Shown here in pieces: positions 1 through 7,907 of a stretch of 19,806 nt of DNA. The notes beneath the pieces were generated by a model. That model had not been told where the DNA came from and did no database searches. It was given only the letters and a program-made list of their open reading frames with translations. The translations under genes were made by a program, and so were the position numbers. The stretch is from an uncultured Candidatus Midichloriaceae bacterium (GTDB taxonomy: Bacteria > Pseudomonadota > Alphaproteobacteria > Rickettsiales > Midichloriaceae). Location of the stretch: contig CAJQNX010000094.1 of NCBI GenBank assembly GCA_905479795.1, forward strand, positions 1-19,806, read 5' to 3'. Within the stretch, counting starts at the first letter, position 1. Every line of letters starts with the position of its first letter.

Positions 1-129
1 AAAAGGTCAATTAAATTAAATGAGAGGCAATTTCAAACTGAGAGCAATATTGCAGCAATAATGCTTGAAGAGTTAGAGATTAATCCAAAAGATTCAACAA
101 AATTATACAAGGTTAAATATCATGGCTGA
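1..129 (+). CDS. traK: TraK-like protein, C-terminal fragment (5' end outside window)
   Basis: An open frame enters from the left edge and stops with TGA at 127-129, giving about 42 residues that end in YKVKYHG. The fragment is too short for a domain call. The assignment rests on position: in F-type operons the gene directly before traB is traK, the periplasmic secretin-like component that binds TraB and TraV at the outer membrane. The stop overlaps the traB start by eight bases (122-129), the same coupled style seen along the rest of the operon. The hydrophilic charged sequence with a beta-like end fits a TraK tail but does not prove it. Confidence 0.5.
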   Translation, partial: KRSIKLNERQFQTESNIAAIMLEELEINPKDSTKLYKVKYHG

Positions 130-1273
130 TCAGAAAAAGGATAAAAGAGAATTAAAGTTAACGGTATTCCAGAAGCAAGTAATTACAGCAGTAATATTTG
201 GGAGTGTTGTTTTATTGGTGATAGCAGTAGTGATATTACAGATAAGTAAAAGTCCTGTAGCAAGTAAAGATGAAGAAAAGGAGCAAGGAAAGGAAGTTAT
301 TACAAAGGAGATAGAAACGGCAGGCGATCAGGTGAATGAGCAAGAAATATGGCGACATAAGATGAAGCGAGAGCAAGAGGGCATAAAAGGGCAGGTAGAT
401 ATCATAAAAGAGACTTTGTTGAGTGCAATGGATAACAACAAGACTAAAATAGCAGGCGACGATAAAACTACAGAATTGGAATTACAGATAGCTGAATTAC
501 AAGAAAGAGTAGAAGAATTATCAGCCAGAAAAGACGAGAAGGAAGAGATGGCGGTAGAGGTGGGAGAAAAAGGAATAAGTAAGATAAAAATAACGCTTCT
601 AAAAAAAGATGAGAAGGATAAGCTAGATGTGATGATTACATCGGGTAGTTTTGCAAAAGCAGTGCTGCTTGGTGGTGTAGATGCATCGACATCACTGACC
701 TCTGCGGCAGACCCAAGACCACTGATGATACGATTGATAGATTACGGGGTATTACCAAGAAAAATCAGAAGTGATGTAAAGGATTGTCATATTATTGCTA
801 GCGGATATGGGGATTTATCAAGTGAGAGAGTGTTTGTAAGGCTTGAAAAAATGACATGCACAGCAAGGAATAACGGTGAGATAATGGATATAGATGTATC
901 TGGTTATGTAACTGGGGAAGATGGTAGAGCTGGAATTAGAGGAGAGGTTATAGAGAAAGGAAGGGGGTATATAGGAAAATCAGTTTTAGGAGGTGTATTG
1001 CAAGGGGTAGCTGGGATATTGCAGCCTAGTCAAAGCACAATAATCAATCCAGCAGGGGCGTTACTAGAAAAAAGGAGTGTAGGCTCTAAATTGGGAGAAG
1101 GAATGGCATCAGGTGCTGGGGGATCAATGGATAGATTGTCGAAATATTATATAGAAAGAGCAGAATCAATTCAGCCTATAATAAGGGTCTCATCGGGTAG
1201 AGAAGTGGATGTGATATTCACAGAAAAGGCGATGGTGGGAGAGAGCACAAAAAAAAATCAAGAGGAAAAATAA
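122..1273 (+). CDS. traB: TraB, VirB10/TrbI-family core-complex scaffold
   Basis: This 383-residue protein spans the envelope and links the inner-membrane machinery to the TraK/TraV outer-membrane ring. It has a short cytoplasmic N-terminus, one membrane segment at about residues 20-42, a charged coiled-coil stretch at about 70-140, and a VirB10/TraB beta-barrel domain from about 165 to 370. The family-typical run GSFAKAVLLGGVDAST is followed by a DCHIIASGYGDLSSERV block and a Gly-rich GEVIEKGRGYIGKSVLGG block. Length is at the short end for TraB because the usual proline-rich linker is reduced. The ATG at 122 has an AAGG Shine-Dalgarno-like site at 109-112 and overlaps the upstream traK-like stop. 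The next gene begins 3 bases after the stop. Family identity is secure. Confidence 0.93.
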   Translation: MADQKKDKRELKLTVFQKQVITAVIFGSVVLLVIAVVILQISKSPVASKDEEKEQGKEVITKEIETAGDQVNEQEIWRHKMKREQEGIKGQVDIIKETLLSAMDNNKTKIAGDDKTTELELQIAELQERVEELSARKDEKEEMAVEVGEKGISKIKITLLKKDEKDKLDVMITSGSFAKAVLLGGVDASTSLTSAADPRPLMIRLIDYGVLPRKIRSDVKDCHIIASGYGDLSSERVFVRLEKMTCTARNNGEIMDIDVSGYVTGEDGRAGIRGEVIEKGRGYIGKSVLGGVLQGVAGILQPSQSTIINPAGALLEKRSVGSKLGEGMASGAGGSMDRLSKYYIERAESIQPIIRVSSGREVDVIFTEKAMVGESTKKNQEEK

Positions 1274-1276
1274 AAA

Positions 1277-1804
1277 ATGAAAAATATAATAACAATAATC
1301 TTACTTATGGGAATAAGTTTTGGTATCGAATCAAAAGCAGAGACAGCACCACCTTGGTTTATAGAAGAGGAGTATTTTGTAAGGGATCAAGGACTTCACA
1401 AGGATAATTACTATGCAATGCTTTTAGAATATGCGGAGGGTGCAATTACTAAAGATGATCTATTAAGAGTGACTGATATTAGAATATATGTATTGAAAAG
1501 TTATCTTAGATCGGAAATGCCGCACCACCCAAAAGAAAGTGTATATAAATGGAAACTATCTTTATTAAAATTTTGGGAAGATAAAAGAGATTTATGGAAA
1601 AAAGTGGCAAAAGATATTGAAGATAAGGATTCTTTAGTAGATGAAGTGAGGGCTAAGGAAGTAGCAAAGAAAATAGCGATTGAATATTTAATTAGCAGTT
1701 ATGGATATTTACAACAAAATGAAAAGTCGATCAAAAGATATAAGGAAATTATAAATCAGCAAAAGAATGAAACAAGTAATAAAAACAATGGAGACAACCA
1801 ATGA
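1277..1804 (+). CDS. Unknown exported protein between TraB and TraV
   Basis: This 175-residue protein is not one I recognise. The N-terminus is a clear Sec signal peptide (hydrophobic IITIILLMGISFGI, likely cut after SKA near residue 21). The mature part is highly charged and looks all-helical. It starts with an aromatic-rich APPWFIEEEYF segment and ends with an Asn/Lys-rich tail. The last helices (about residues 125-160) have the spacing of a TPR-like pair, but this is weak. It has no cysteine, so it is not the DsbC-like thioredoxin that some F-type operons carry near traV. The gene starts 3 bases after traB and its stop overlaps the traV ATG as ATGA at 1801-1804, so it is an integral operon member. 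A periplasmic accessory role in core-complex assembly is a guess from position only. Confidence 0.8.
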   Translation: MKNIITIILLMGISFGIESKAETAPPWFIEEEYFVRDQGLHKDNYYAMLLEYAEGAITKDDLLRVTDIRIYVLKSYLRSEMPHHPKESVYKWKLSLLKFWEDKRDLWKKVAKDIEDKDSLVDEVRAKEVAKKIAIEYLISSYGYLQQNEKSIKRYKEIINQQKNETSNKNNGDNQ

Positions 1805-2151
1805 AGAAACTAGCAATCATAATAATATTAGTAAGTTTATCGGCATGCAGTCACAAAGCGTCAAAAGAGTGCGTAATGGGACAAGGTGCTGATTGTAAAT
1901 CAGTCAGTGAAGTGAATGAAATGGTAAATAAAAAAGAATTACCAAGGAAAACTGAGTCAGAAAAGCTAACACCAGTAAGCGAACTAAAGATAAATAAAAG
2001 CACAAATATAGAGCAAGGTGGAGTAAGTAGGACAGGAGAAAAAACAGCAAGAATATGGGTGAATGGATTTGAAGATGAGCAGGGAGATTATATCGAGGAA
2101 GGCTATGTGCATGTGGTTCTAAGGGGAGGACAGTGGAGATATGCTAAATAA
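1801..2151 (+). CDS. traV: TraV, outer-membrane lipoprotein of the core complex
   Basis: This 116-residue protein begins with a lipoprotein signal peptide whose lipobox LSAC places the lipidated cysteine at residue 16. A low-complexity linker follows. The C-terminal block at about residues 84-114 contains RIWVNGFEDEQGDYIEEGYV and then HVVLRGGQWRY, matching the conserved TraV C-terminus (a basic-x-W motif, an acidic stretch, and a terminal V-x-x-G-x-W). TraV anchors the TraB/TraK ring in the outer membrane. It is shorter than F TraV (about 171 residues) but keeps the diagnostic ends. It overlaps the previous gene by ATGA and the traC start by 11 bases. Confidence 0.88.
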   Translation: MKKLAIIIILVSLSACSHKASKECVMGQGADCKSVSEVNEMVNKKELPRKTESEKLTPVSELKINKSTNIEQGGVSRTGEKTARIWVNGFEDEQGDYIEEGYVHVVLRGGQWRYAK

Positions 2152-4624
2152 ATTCACAAATAAAATAAGCCGGTATTTTGGTCTAAGTAATGAATTTGGG
2201 GTTGATCTCAAGCAAAGTGAGGTTAAGAAGAGGGCAATTGAATTTTTAAAATGGGAGTCGCTTGGAGATTTATTGCCATATCGCACATATGATAGTGAGA
2301 CAGGATTGTTTATCAATCAGGAATCAATAGGATTTGCCTTTGAAACGGGCTTATATTTAGGAAGTGATGATCGTCTAGAAAATGAGCTGGGTGGATTATT
2401 TAAGAATTTATTGCCAGAGGGTTCAAGTATTCAATTTTTATTATCAGGAACTGCAAAAGTAGATCACATAATAAGTAACTGGGAGAACGGTTCTCACGGG
2501 GATGAAATATTAAAAAGCTTAGAGAAAAAAAGAGCAAAATATTTTAGAAAGTTAGCTGAGGACGGGAAAGCTAAAGAATTTAGGGGGATAGTATCAGTAT
2601 CAGTGCCAGTTAGTGAAAATAATGCAGTCGTAAGAAAGAAGATATTAGAGCTAAAGAAGCAAGTAATAGGGACATTTAGTACAAGAGGAGGTGATTCAAG
2701 GTCATTTGATGCAAATGAGTTGATAGGATATTTGAGTGATATATTAAATTATGACGGGAGCATAAAAAGAAGAAAGGGCGAGTGGAATGAGCATGAAATG
2801 CTCAGTAAGCAGATAGTAGATAGAGATAGGCAGTATAGTGTGGCGGAGGATGAGATAGGAATAGATGAGAATAACTATGTTATGAGAACGTTATCAGTAT
2901 CGAGATATCCAAGCATGTGGTCATTTGGAGCGATGAGTCATTTGATAGGAGATAGCCTTAACGATCATTTAAAAATACCATCAGCATTTTTCATACATCT
3001 TGGGGTTTATATAGAGAGTGGGAAATTTAAGAAAGCCGGAATGATGGCAAAAGCATCAAGGGTGGAGTCACAGGCAAATTCACCGCTTGGCAAGTGGATA
3101 CCAGCATTGAAGAGAGAGGCGCAGGAATGGAGCTTTGTAAGAGAGCAGCTAGAGAAGAATGAGAGATTAATAAGAAGCCAGTATCAGGTGATGATAATAG
3201 ATAAACCTGAGAGGATAGATAAAACAGAGCAATTGATGATATCGTTATATAGATCAAGAGGGTGGGAGATTTCTAGAGATAAATATATAGTTTTGTCATC
3301 ACTATTATCGATGCTTCCTATGACATGGGGGGACGGTATGAGTGAAGATATGAGTTATTACAAAAAGACAAGAAGAAGCCTGTCATATGAACCAATAAAT
3401 ATTACGCCACTTCAAGGAGAGGCTAAAGGGAGTAGCACAGCAGGAATGTTACTTACAGGTAGAAGAGGGCAATTATATTATTGGTATCCGTTTGATAAAG
3501 ATTTGGGGAATTCAAACTATAATGTAGCAATAGTAGGGCAAAGTGGTAAGGGTAAGTCGGTATTTATGGAGGAGTTAGCAGCGAGTATAATGAGGCAAAA
3601 AGGGAGGGTTTATGTAATAGATGTGGGAAGATCATTTGAAAAGGAGGTAAAAAACTTTGGTGGTCAGTATATAGAGTTCAATGCAAAATCAAAGATATGT
3701 ATAAATCCATTTACAAATATCATTCCAGACGAGACTGGCGATGTTAAGGAAGAATTAAGCTTGGTAAAGTTAGTAATAGCTATGATGGCAGCGCCGAAAG
3801 AAGGCACAACTGATTATGAGGATTCGATAATAGAGCAAGGATTGATGGAAGTATGGCAGGAGAAGGGAAGAAATGCTGATTTACAAGATATAATAGATTG
3901 GCTACTTAAGGAAGGAGAAAAGGATGATGCCACAAAAAAACTCGGTAAGAAATTATACAGTTACGGAAATGACGGTACTTATGGGAAGTACTTTAATGGG
4001 AAAGCAAATATAAACTTTAATGCAGATTTTATTGTTACAGAATTAGGGGAGTTAAAAGGGTCTATACAGGATATAGCATTTTTAGTGATGATGTTGATGG
4101 TGCAGCAAAAAGTAATGCAGGGAGATAGATCGCAAGAAACGGGGATAATAATAGATGAGGCAGCAGATAAATTAAAAGGAAAGCACGGGGCTGATTTTAT
4201 AGAAGGATTTATCAGAAGGGTTAGAAAAAACAAAGGAGCGTTGATTATGGGAACGCAAAATCTGAGTGATTTTTATTCAAGCAGTGGAGCGGAGGCGGCA
4301 CTGATGAATAGTGATTGGTTATGCTGTTTGAGTCAAAAACCAGAAGCAATAGCATTGCTCAAAAAAAGTGAGAAATTTAGAATAAGTGATAGTCAGCAGA
4401 AGCTTCTGGAGTCGGTAGATACTAAGCAGGGAGAATATGCAGAAGTGATGATAATGGGATCGGGTCAGGCAATGATAGGTAGATTAATATTAGATCCATA
4501 TTCATTGATATTATATTCAACAGAGCCATCAGAATTCAATGCAGTGCAGAAGTTGTGTGAAAGTGGCATGAGTATGGAAGAAGCTGTTACAAAAGTAGCA
4601 AAAGAGAGGTATGGAAGTGCCTGA
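2141..4624 (+). CDS. traC: TraC, VirB4-family pilus assembly ATPase
   Basis: This 827-residue protein is close to full F TraC length. The N-terminal TraC domain spans about residues 25-430. The C-terminal RecA-like ATPase domain begins near the TGRRGQLYYWYPFD segment at about 440. Walker A is GQSGKGKS at residues 466-473, and Walker B is GIIIDEA with the catalytic Asp-Glu at 672-673. A GTQNLSDFY motif follows, supplying the expected glutamine. All catalytic motifs are intact, so it should hydrolyse ATP to drive pilin extraction and pilus assembly at the inner membrane. The ATG at 2141 is preceded by GGAG (2135-2138) and a stronger AGGGGAGG further up, and it overlaps the end of traV. Its stop lies inside the start of traW. 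Confidence 0.96.
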   Translation: MLNKFTNKISRYFGLSNEFGVDLKQSEVKKRAIEFLKWESLGDLLPYRTYDSETGLFINQESIGFAFETGLYLGSDDRLENELGGLFKNLLPEGSSIQFLLSGTAKVDHIISNWENGSHGDEILKSLEKKRAKYFRKLAEDGKAKEFRGIVSVSVPVSENNAVVRKKILELKKQVIGTFSTRGGDSRSFDANELIGYLSDILNYDGSIKRRKGEWNEHEMLSKQIVDRDRQYSVAEDEIGIDENNYVMRTLSVSRYPSMWSFGAMSHLIGDSLNDHLKIPSAFFIHLGVYIESGKFKKAGMMAKASRVESQANSPLGKWIPALKREAQEWSFVREQLEKNERLIRSQYQVMIIDKPERIDKTEQLMISLYRSRGWEISRDKYIVLSSLLSMLPMTWGDGMSEDMSYYKKTRRSLSYEPINITPLQGEAKGSSTAGMLLTGRRGQLYYWYPFDKDLGNSNYNVAIVGQSGKGKSVFMEELAASIMRQKGRVYVIDVGRSFEKEVKNFGGQYIEFNAKSKICINPFTNIIPDETGDVKEELSLVKLVIAMMAAPKEGTTDYEDSIIEQGLMEVWQEKGRNADLQDIIDWLLKEGEKDDATKKLGKKLYSYGNDGTYGKYFNGKANINFNADFIVTELGELKGSIQDIAFLVMMLMVQQKVMQGDRSQETGIIIDEAADKLKGKHGADFIEGFIRRVRKNKGALIMGTQNLSDFYSSSGAEAALMNSDWLCCLSQKPEAIALLKKSEKFRISDSQQKLLESVDTKQGEYAEVMIMGSGQAMIGRLILDPYSLILYSTEPSEFNAVQKLCESGMSMEEAVTKVAKERYGSA

Positions 4625-5300
4625 TAAATGGGATCAAATTACTGATACTTTTAATAAATGGCAGAATATTATATGGAGTGTAGCAACTATTCTAATAATA
4701 GTAATTCTGATTTTTGCGGGAATAAAAGTGGTAAGTGCTAAAGATTTTGGAGTTGTAGGTAAAACTTGGGAGATTAAAGAAAGAGATGCGATAGAGGAAA
4801 TACAAAGTAAATTGGCGTTAATGGAAAAAACAGGGCAGATAGAAGAGCATAATGAAATTATAAAAGAAAAGGTAAGTGAGAAAATAAAAAGCCCAAAAGC
4901 TCTTAAGCTAGAGAGGACAGAAAGTCCTCGGGAATATGTGTATGACCCAAGTATTGTAGTGAAAGAAGATTTAAAAGATGCCAGAGGCATTGTCTTTCAA
5001 AAAAAAGGAACAAGGGTGAATCCACTAGACACAGTGTCAATGAATTATGAGTTAATTTTCTTTGATGCAAGAGATGATAAGCAGCAGGAATTTGCCATAA
5101 ATAGATATAATAATTCAGAAATAAAGCCAAAACTAATTTTAACAGGAGGTTCACCGATCGAGATAGAAGAAAAATACAAATTAGACGTATATTTCGATCA
5201 AGGTGGGGTGCTAATTAAAAAACTTGGTATAGCGCAAGTTCCGGCTTTGGTAGCACAAGAAGGAAAAGTTCTTAATATAAAAGAGGTGGAAGTAGAATAA
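4611..5300 (+). CDS. traW: TraW, pilus assembly / mating-pair protein
   Basis: This 229-residue protein carries both TraW signatures. After the hydrophobic segment comes AKDFGVVGKTWEIKERDAIE, the conserved start of mature TraW. The C-terminal part has LIFFDARDD, then KLILTGGSPIEI, YFDQGGVLIKKLGI and VPALVAQEGK, the most conserved TraW block. The N-terminus is odd: about 20 polar residues precede the hydrophobic stretch (about 22-43). It is either a signal peptide with a long n-region cut at VSA or an uncleaved anchor. The ATG at 4611 follows AGAGAGG (4603-4609) and overlaps traC by 14 bases. The stop TAA shares its last A with the next ATG (TAATG). TraW works with TraU, TrbC, TraF and TraH in pilus extension. 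Confidence 0.94.
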   Translation: MEVPDKWDQITDTFNKWQNIIWSVATILIIVILIFAGIKVVSAKDFGVVGKTWEIKERDAIEEIQSKLALMEKTGQIEEHNEIIKEKVSEKIKSPKALKLERTESPREYVYDPSIVVKEDLKDARGIVFQKKGTRVNPLDTVSMNYELIFFDARDDKQQEFAINRYNNSEIKPKLILTGGSPIEIEEKYKLDVYFDQGGVLIKKLGIAQVPALVAQEGKVLNIKEVEVE

Positions 5301-6751
5301 TGGTATTCAAAATGATGCGTAATTTGTATTTTTTAAGGGAATTTATTGTGGCTAGACGGTGGATATTCAAGCAGTTAGATAAAGACATCTACGGGTACAA
5401 GTATTTCAAGATGCTTACAATGGGGGATTTGCTTTCTTTACACGCACCGCTTCTTTTCTTTGGAATCCTTGGATTCCCAATAATAGGGCTAAGTAGTGGG
5501 TTGATTGTATGGTTTTGGTATAATTATAGCAAGAAGAAAAGGGAATTATTAAACAAGCAGGAAAAAGAAGGCAAAAGCAAACAAGAGGAGGCTGACAAAT
5601 ATATAATTGAGGAGACAAGCATAACATCAGGCATGGAGTTATGGGGAAGAAAGAAAGGTAAGTTTTATTGGTATCCATTTGATAGCGAAATAGCGATTAA
5701 TAATAATGTTGCAGTAGTAGAGAGTGATGAAAGGGCAAGTAATGATGGATTAAGATTCATGCAGGAGCTTACAAATAGCATTATAGAGCAGAAGGATAAG
5801 GTATGCATATTGGATGCAGGGAGAAATTTTGAGAATGAAGCTCAAAAGTTTGGCAAAGAGTATATAAATATAGCTAATGATAAATGTGTATGTATCAATC
5901 CATTTAGCGTGCTGCATGAAGTAGGGGAAGGCTTTGAAGCAGATGCTTTAATGCTGGTGACCTCGTTTATAGATATAATGGTATCAGCTGAAAAAACAGG
6001 AAAGCAAAAAGACGACAATATAAATAGATATTTAATAGAGCAGGGAGTGAAGGCAGTATGGAAGGAAAAAAAAGAAAAAGCAGGAATTAGCGATTTAATA
6101 AAATGGATGCTACAAACTGAAATCAACCATGGGAAAGGTACTGGATATATTGCAAGCATGTTATCTAGATATGGAGAAGTAGGAGAATATGGAAGATATT
6201 TTAATGGTAAAGCGAATATAGATTTAGATAATAATTTTAGTGCAATAAGTTTTAATGAAGTAGAAGAAGTGAGAAAAGTACTAGTTGCAGGTGTGCTTAC
6301 ATATATTCAAGTGAAAGACATGCAATATGGAGTGAAAACTTACAAAGGGGTAATACTCAGGGATTTGATTGGAGATTTTGAGAATGAAGTAGATAAAATA
6401 TTTGTAGAAGGATATTTGAGGCGTCTAAGATTATATATGAAAGGAGTAATCTCAAATATAAGTCCTCAAGATGAAATATTTAAGTTAATAACGGGGGAGA
6501 GTAGTAGCAGTACATGCTGCATGAACTATGACGAAAAAGCAATAAGTGGGCTTGCAGCAGACTATTGGTGTATATGGAGAGAAGTCAAAGAAGAAAATAA
6601 ATGTATAGATAAACACCCTGAATATTTAATCACAGCCGAAAGAGTGACTAAGCGATCTATAGATGAGAGAACAGGATATCCAGTAGAATATTCCTCTCCC
6701 TGTGTCCTTAGAGGCAGTTTAGACCAAAGAAAAGGTTGTGCAGGAAAATGA
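5300..6751 (+). CDS. Membrane-anchored, degenerate TraC paralogue (predicted pseudo-ATPase)
   Basis: This 483-residue protein has a C-terminal part (from about residue 111) that aligns by eye with the ATPase domain of TraC in the same operon: GMELWGRKKGKFYWYPFD against GMLLTGRRGQLYYWYPFD, then KVCILDAGRNFENE against RVYVIDVGRSFEKE, CINPF, and YGRYFNGKANI against YGKYFNGKANI. The catalytic motifs are gone. Walker A GQSGKGKS is replaced by ESDERASN (141-148) plus three extra residues, Walker B DE becomes RD (354-355), and the GTQNLSD motif becomes SNISPQD. The whole N-terminal TraC domain is missing. In its place are about 45 basic residues and a hydrophobic segment (about 48-75) ending in a YSKKKREL stop-transfer. 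The frame is open and coupled on both sides (TAATG at the start, ATGA at the end), so it looks maintained, not decaying. A structural partner of TraC or an assembly factor is an inference. Confidence 0.85.
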   Translation: MVFKMMRNLYFLREFIVARRWIFKQLDKDIYGYKYFKMLTMGDLLSLHAPLLFFGILGFPIIGLSSGLIVWFWYNYSKKKRELLNKQEKEGKSKQEEADKYIIEETSITSGMELWGRKKGKFYWYPFDSEIAINNNVAVVESDERASNDGLRFMQELTNSIIEQKDKVCILDAGRNFENEAQKFGKEYINIANDKCVCINPFSVLHEVGEGFEADALMLVTSFIDIMVSAEKTGKQKDDNINRYLIEQGVKAVWKEKKEKAGISDLIKWMLQTEINHGKGTGYIASMLSRYGEVGEYGRYFNGKANIDLDNNFSAISFNEVEEVRKVLVAGVLTYIQVKDMQYGVKTYKGVILRDLIGDFENEVDKIFVEGYLRRLRLYMKGVISNISPQDEIFKLITGESSSSTCCMNYDEKAISGLAADYWCIWREVKEENKCIDKHPEYLITAERVTKRSIDERTGYPVEYSSPCVLRGSLDQRKGCAGK

Positions 6752-7896
6752 AAGAAAAGCAATTTTACATTTTACAGAAATTTCTGAAGAAAACTTATAA
6801 GTGGAGAAAGGAAAGAAATAAGGAAGTTACGAACAATGTTTCCCCACTTATAAAGTTTCGTCAGATTACAAAGGTAATGATATTTATTAAAATAAAATTT
6901 AATAAACTAGCATATAAGGCAGTATTTGCTGCGGGCGTAATTATACTGCTAAACGGCGCTAATGTCAATGCTGAACCATGCGTTGGCAAATTTGTTAATC
7001 CAATTACAGATATATGCTGGAGCTGCATGTTTCCACTGAAAATAGGCGATATGACAGTTTATAGTGGAGGGAGAGAGGATACAAAAAATTCAAGTGGCAT
7101 ACCTTGCATGTGCAAAAAGAAGGGTGTGCCAGTTCCGGGTCTTCCTGTGAGCTTTTGGGAGCCGGCGAGGCTTGCAGATGTCACAAGAACTCCATATTGT
7201 ATGGTGGGGCTTGGAGGATTCCAAATGATGAAAACCGTTAAAAAGCACGGGAGTGTGGTAAGAAAATCTAATGACGAGGCATTAAAGCACAGCTTTTATC
7301 ATGTTCACTGGTATATCTATCCAGTGATGTATTGGTTGGAAATACTTACAGATTTTATATGCCTTGAGCAGGCATCGATAGATGTTGGTTATATGAGTGA
7401 ATTTGACCCATTATGGAGTAATGATGAGTTAAATGCGATAATAAATCCAGAGGCAATATTATTTGCAAATCAAATAGCACAGCTAGCATGTGGTGCAGAT
7501 TGCATGGCTGCCACTGTAGGATTCCCATTAGATTCATTATTTTGGTGTGCTGGATGTAACGGAAGTTTATATCCATTTGGAGGATTCATTGAGCATCACA
7601 AAAGTGGCGTAGAATCATCCACATTAATAGTAGAAAGAACAATAGCAAGATTGCATAGAGTGGGTCTTGCATGGGACACAGTAAGTGATATATGCAAGAA
7701 AAAAGTATCTTTAAAAGTAAATAAGACTCAGTACAAATTACAGATGACATTTCCAATACCTAGCACAAAAGGAAAGCTTACATGCAATCCATTTGGAAGA
7801 ACGACTAGTTTATGGGGTGGAGGAAAGGAAATACCGGGGAATGGGGAAGACTTTGGCTACTTGATATGGCGCAAAAAGCGTTGTTGTGTGCTTTAA
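6748..7896 (+). CDS. traU: TraU, pilus assembly / mating-pair stabilisation protein
   Basis: TraU identity is secure from CVGKFVNPITDICWSCMFPL (Cys at about 78, 90 and 93 from this start), the SFWEPARLADVTRTPYCMVG block, the CLEQASIDVGYMSEFDPLW region and a Cys-rich C-terminus. TraU is a periplasmic protein needed for DNA transfer and pilus function, and its many cysteines imply disulfides. The start is uncertain. ATG 6748 has an AGGAAA site and an ATGA overlap with the upstream stop, giving 382 residues but about 55 residues before the signal peptide core. ATG 6877 gives 339 residues, near normal TraU length, with a clean signal peptide ending in NVNA before EPC, but its AAGG site is only 2 bases away. 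The intervening stretch contains the palindrome at 6783-6865. The coupled start is listed; the mature protein is the same either way if processing occurs at NVNA. Confidence 0.93.
   Translation: MKEKQFYILQKFLKKTYKWRKERNKEVTNNVSPLIKFRQITKVMIFIKIKFNKLAYKAVFAAGVIILLNGANVNAEPCVGKFVNPITDICWSCMFPLKIGDMTVYSGGREDTKNSSGIPCMCKKKGVPVPGLPVSFWEPARLADVTRTPYCMVGLGGFQMMKTVKKHGSVVRKSNDEALKHSFYHVHWYIYPVMYWLEILTDFICLEQASIDVGYMSEFDPLWSNDELNAIINPEAILFANQIAQLACGADCMAATVGFPLDSLFWCAGCNGSLYPFGGFIEHHKSGVESSTLIVERTIARLHRVGLAWDTVSDICKKKVSLKVNKTQYKLQMTFPIPSTKGKLTCNPFGRTTSLWGGGKEIPGNGEDFGYLIWRKKRCCVL
6783..6865. repeat. Imperfect palindrome (RPE-like) in the 5' part of the traU frame
   Basis: Two arms, 6783-6809 and 6839-6865, are near reverse complements. 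The left arm contains TCTGA, AAAC, TTATAAGTGG and GAAA; the right contains TTTCCCCACTTATAAAGTTT and then TCAGA. The match is about 24 of 28 positions with two one-base bulges, leaving a loop of about 29 bases. The left arm also holds the small palindromes CAGAAATTTCTG (6775-6786) and CTTATAAG (6794-6801). The unit is open in the traU frame and encodes about 28 basic residues that are not typical of TraU. Size, palindromicity and in-frame position resemble the palindromic elements (RPEs) that insert into Rickettsia genes. Membership in a known RPE family is not shown, and I saw no second copy here. Confidence 0.6.
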
Positions 7897-7907
7897 ATGG
7901 AGGATAT

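Noticed and set aside
4913..4929. Hairpin GAGGAC-AGAAA-GTCCTC in traW
   Set aside because: Only a six-base stem in the middle of a coding region, with no T-run after it; likely chance.
5462..5477. Palindrome GGAATCC-TT-GGATTCC in the TraC paralogue
   Set aside because: Seven-base arms with a two-base loop in a coding membrane segment; no second copy or regulatory context seen.
6736..6750. TTG at 6736 as the traU start
   Set aside because: ATG 6748 is better: it has AGGAAA upstream and forms the ATGA overlap typical of this operon.
7812..7907. Longer TrbC frame starting inside traU
   Set aside because: The added residues are traU codons in another frame. ATG 7908 has GGAGG and begins the signal peptide.
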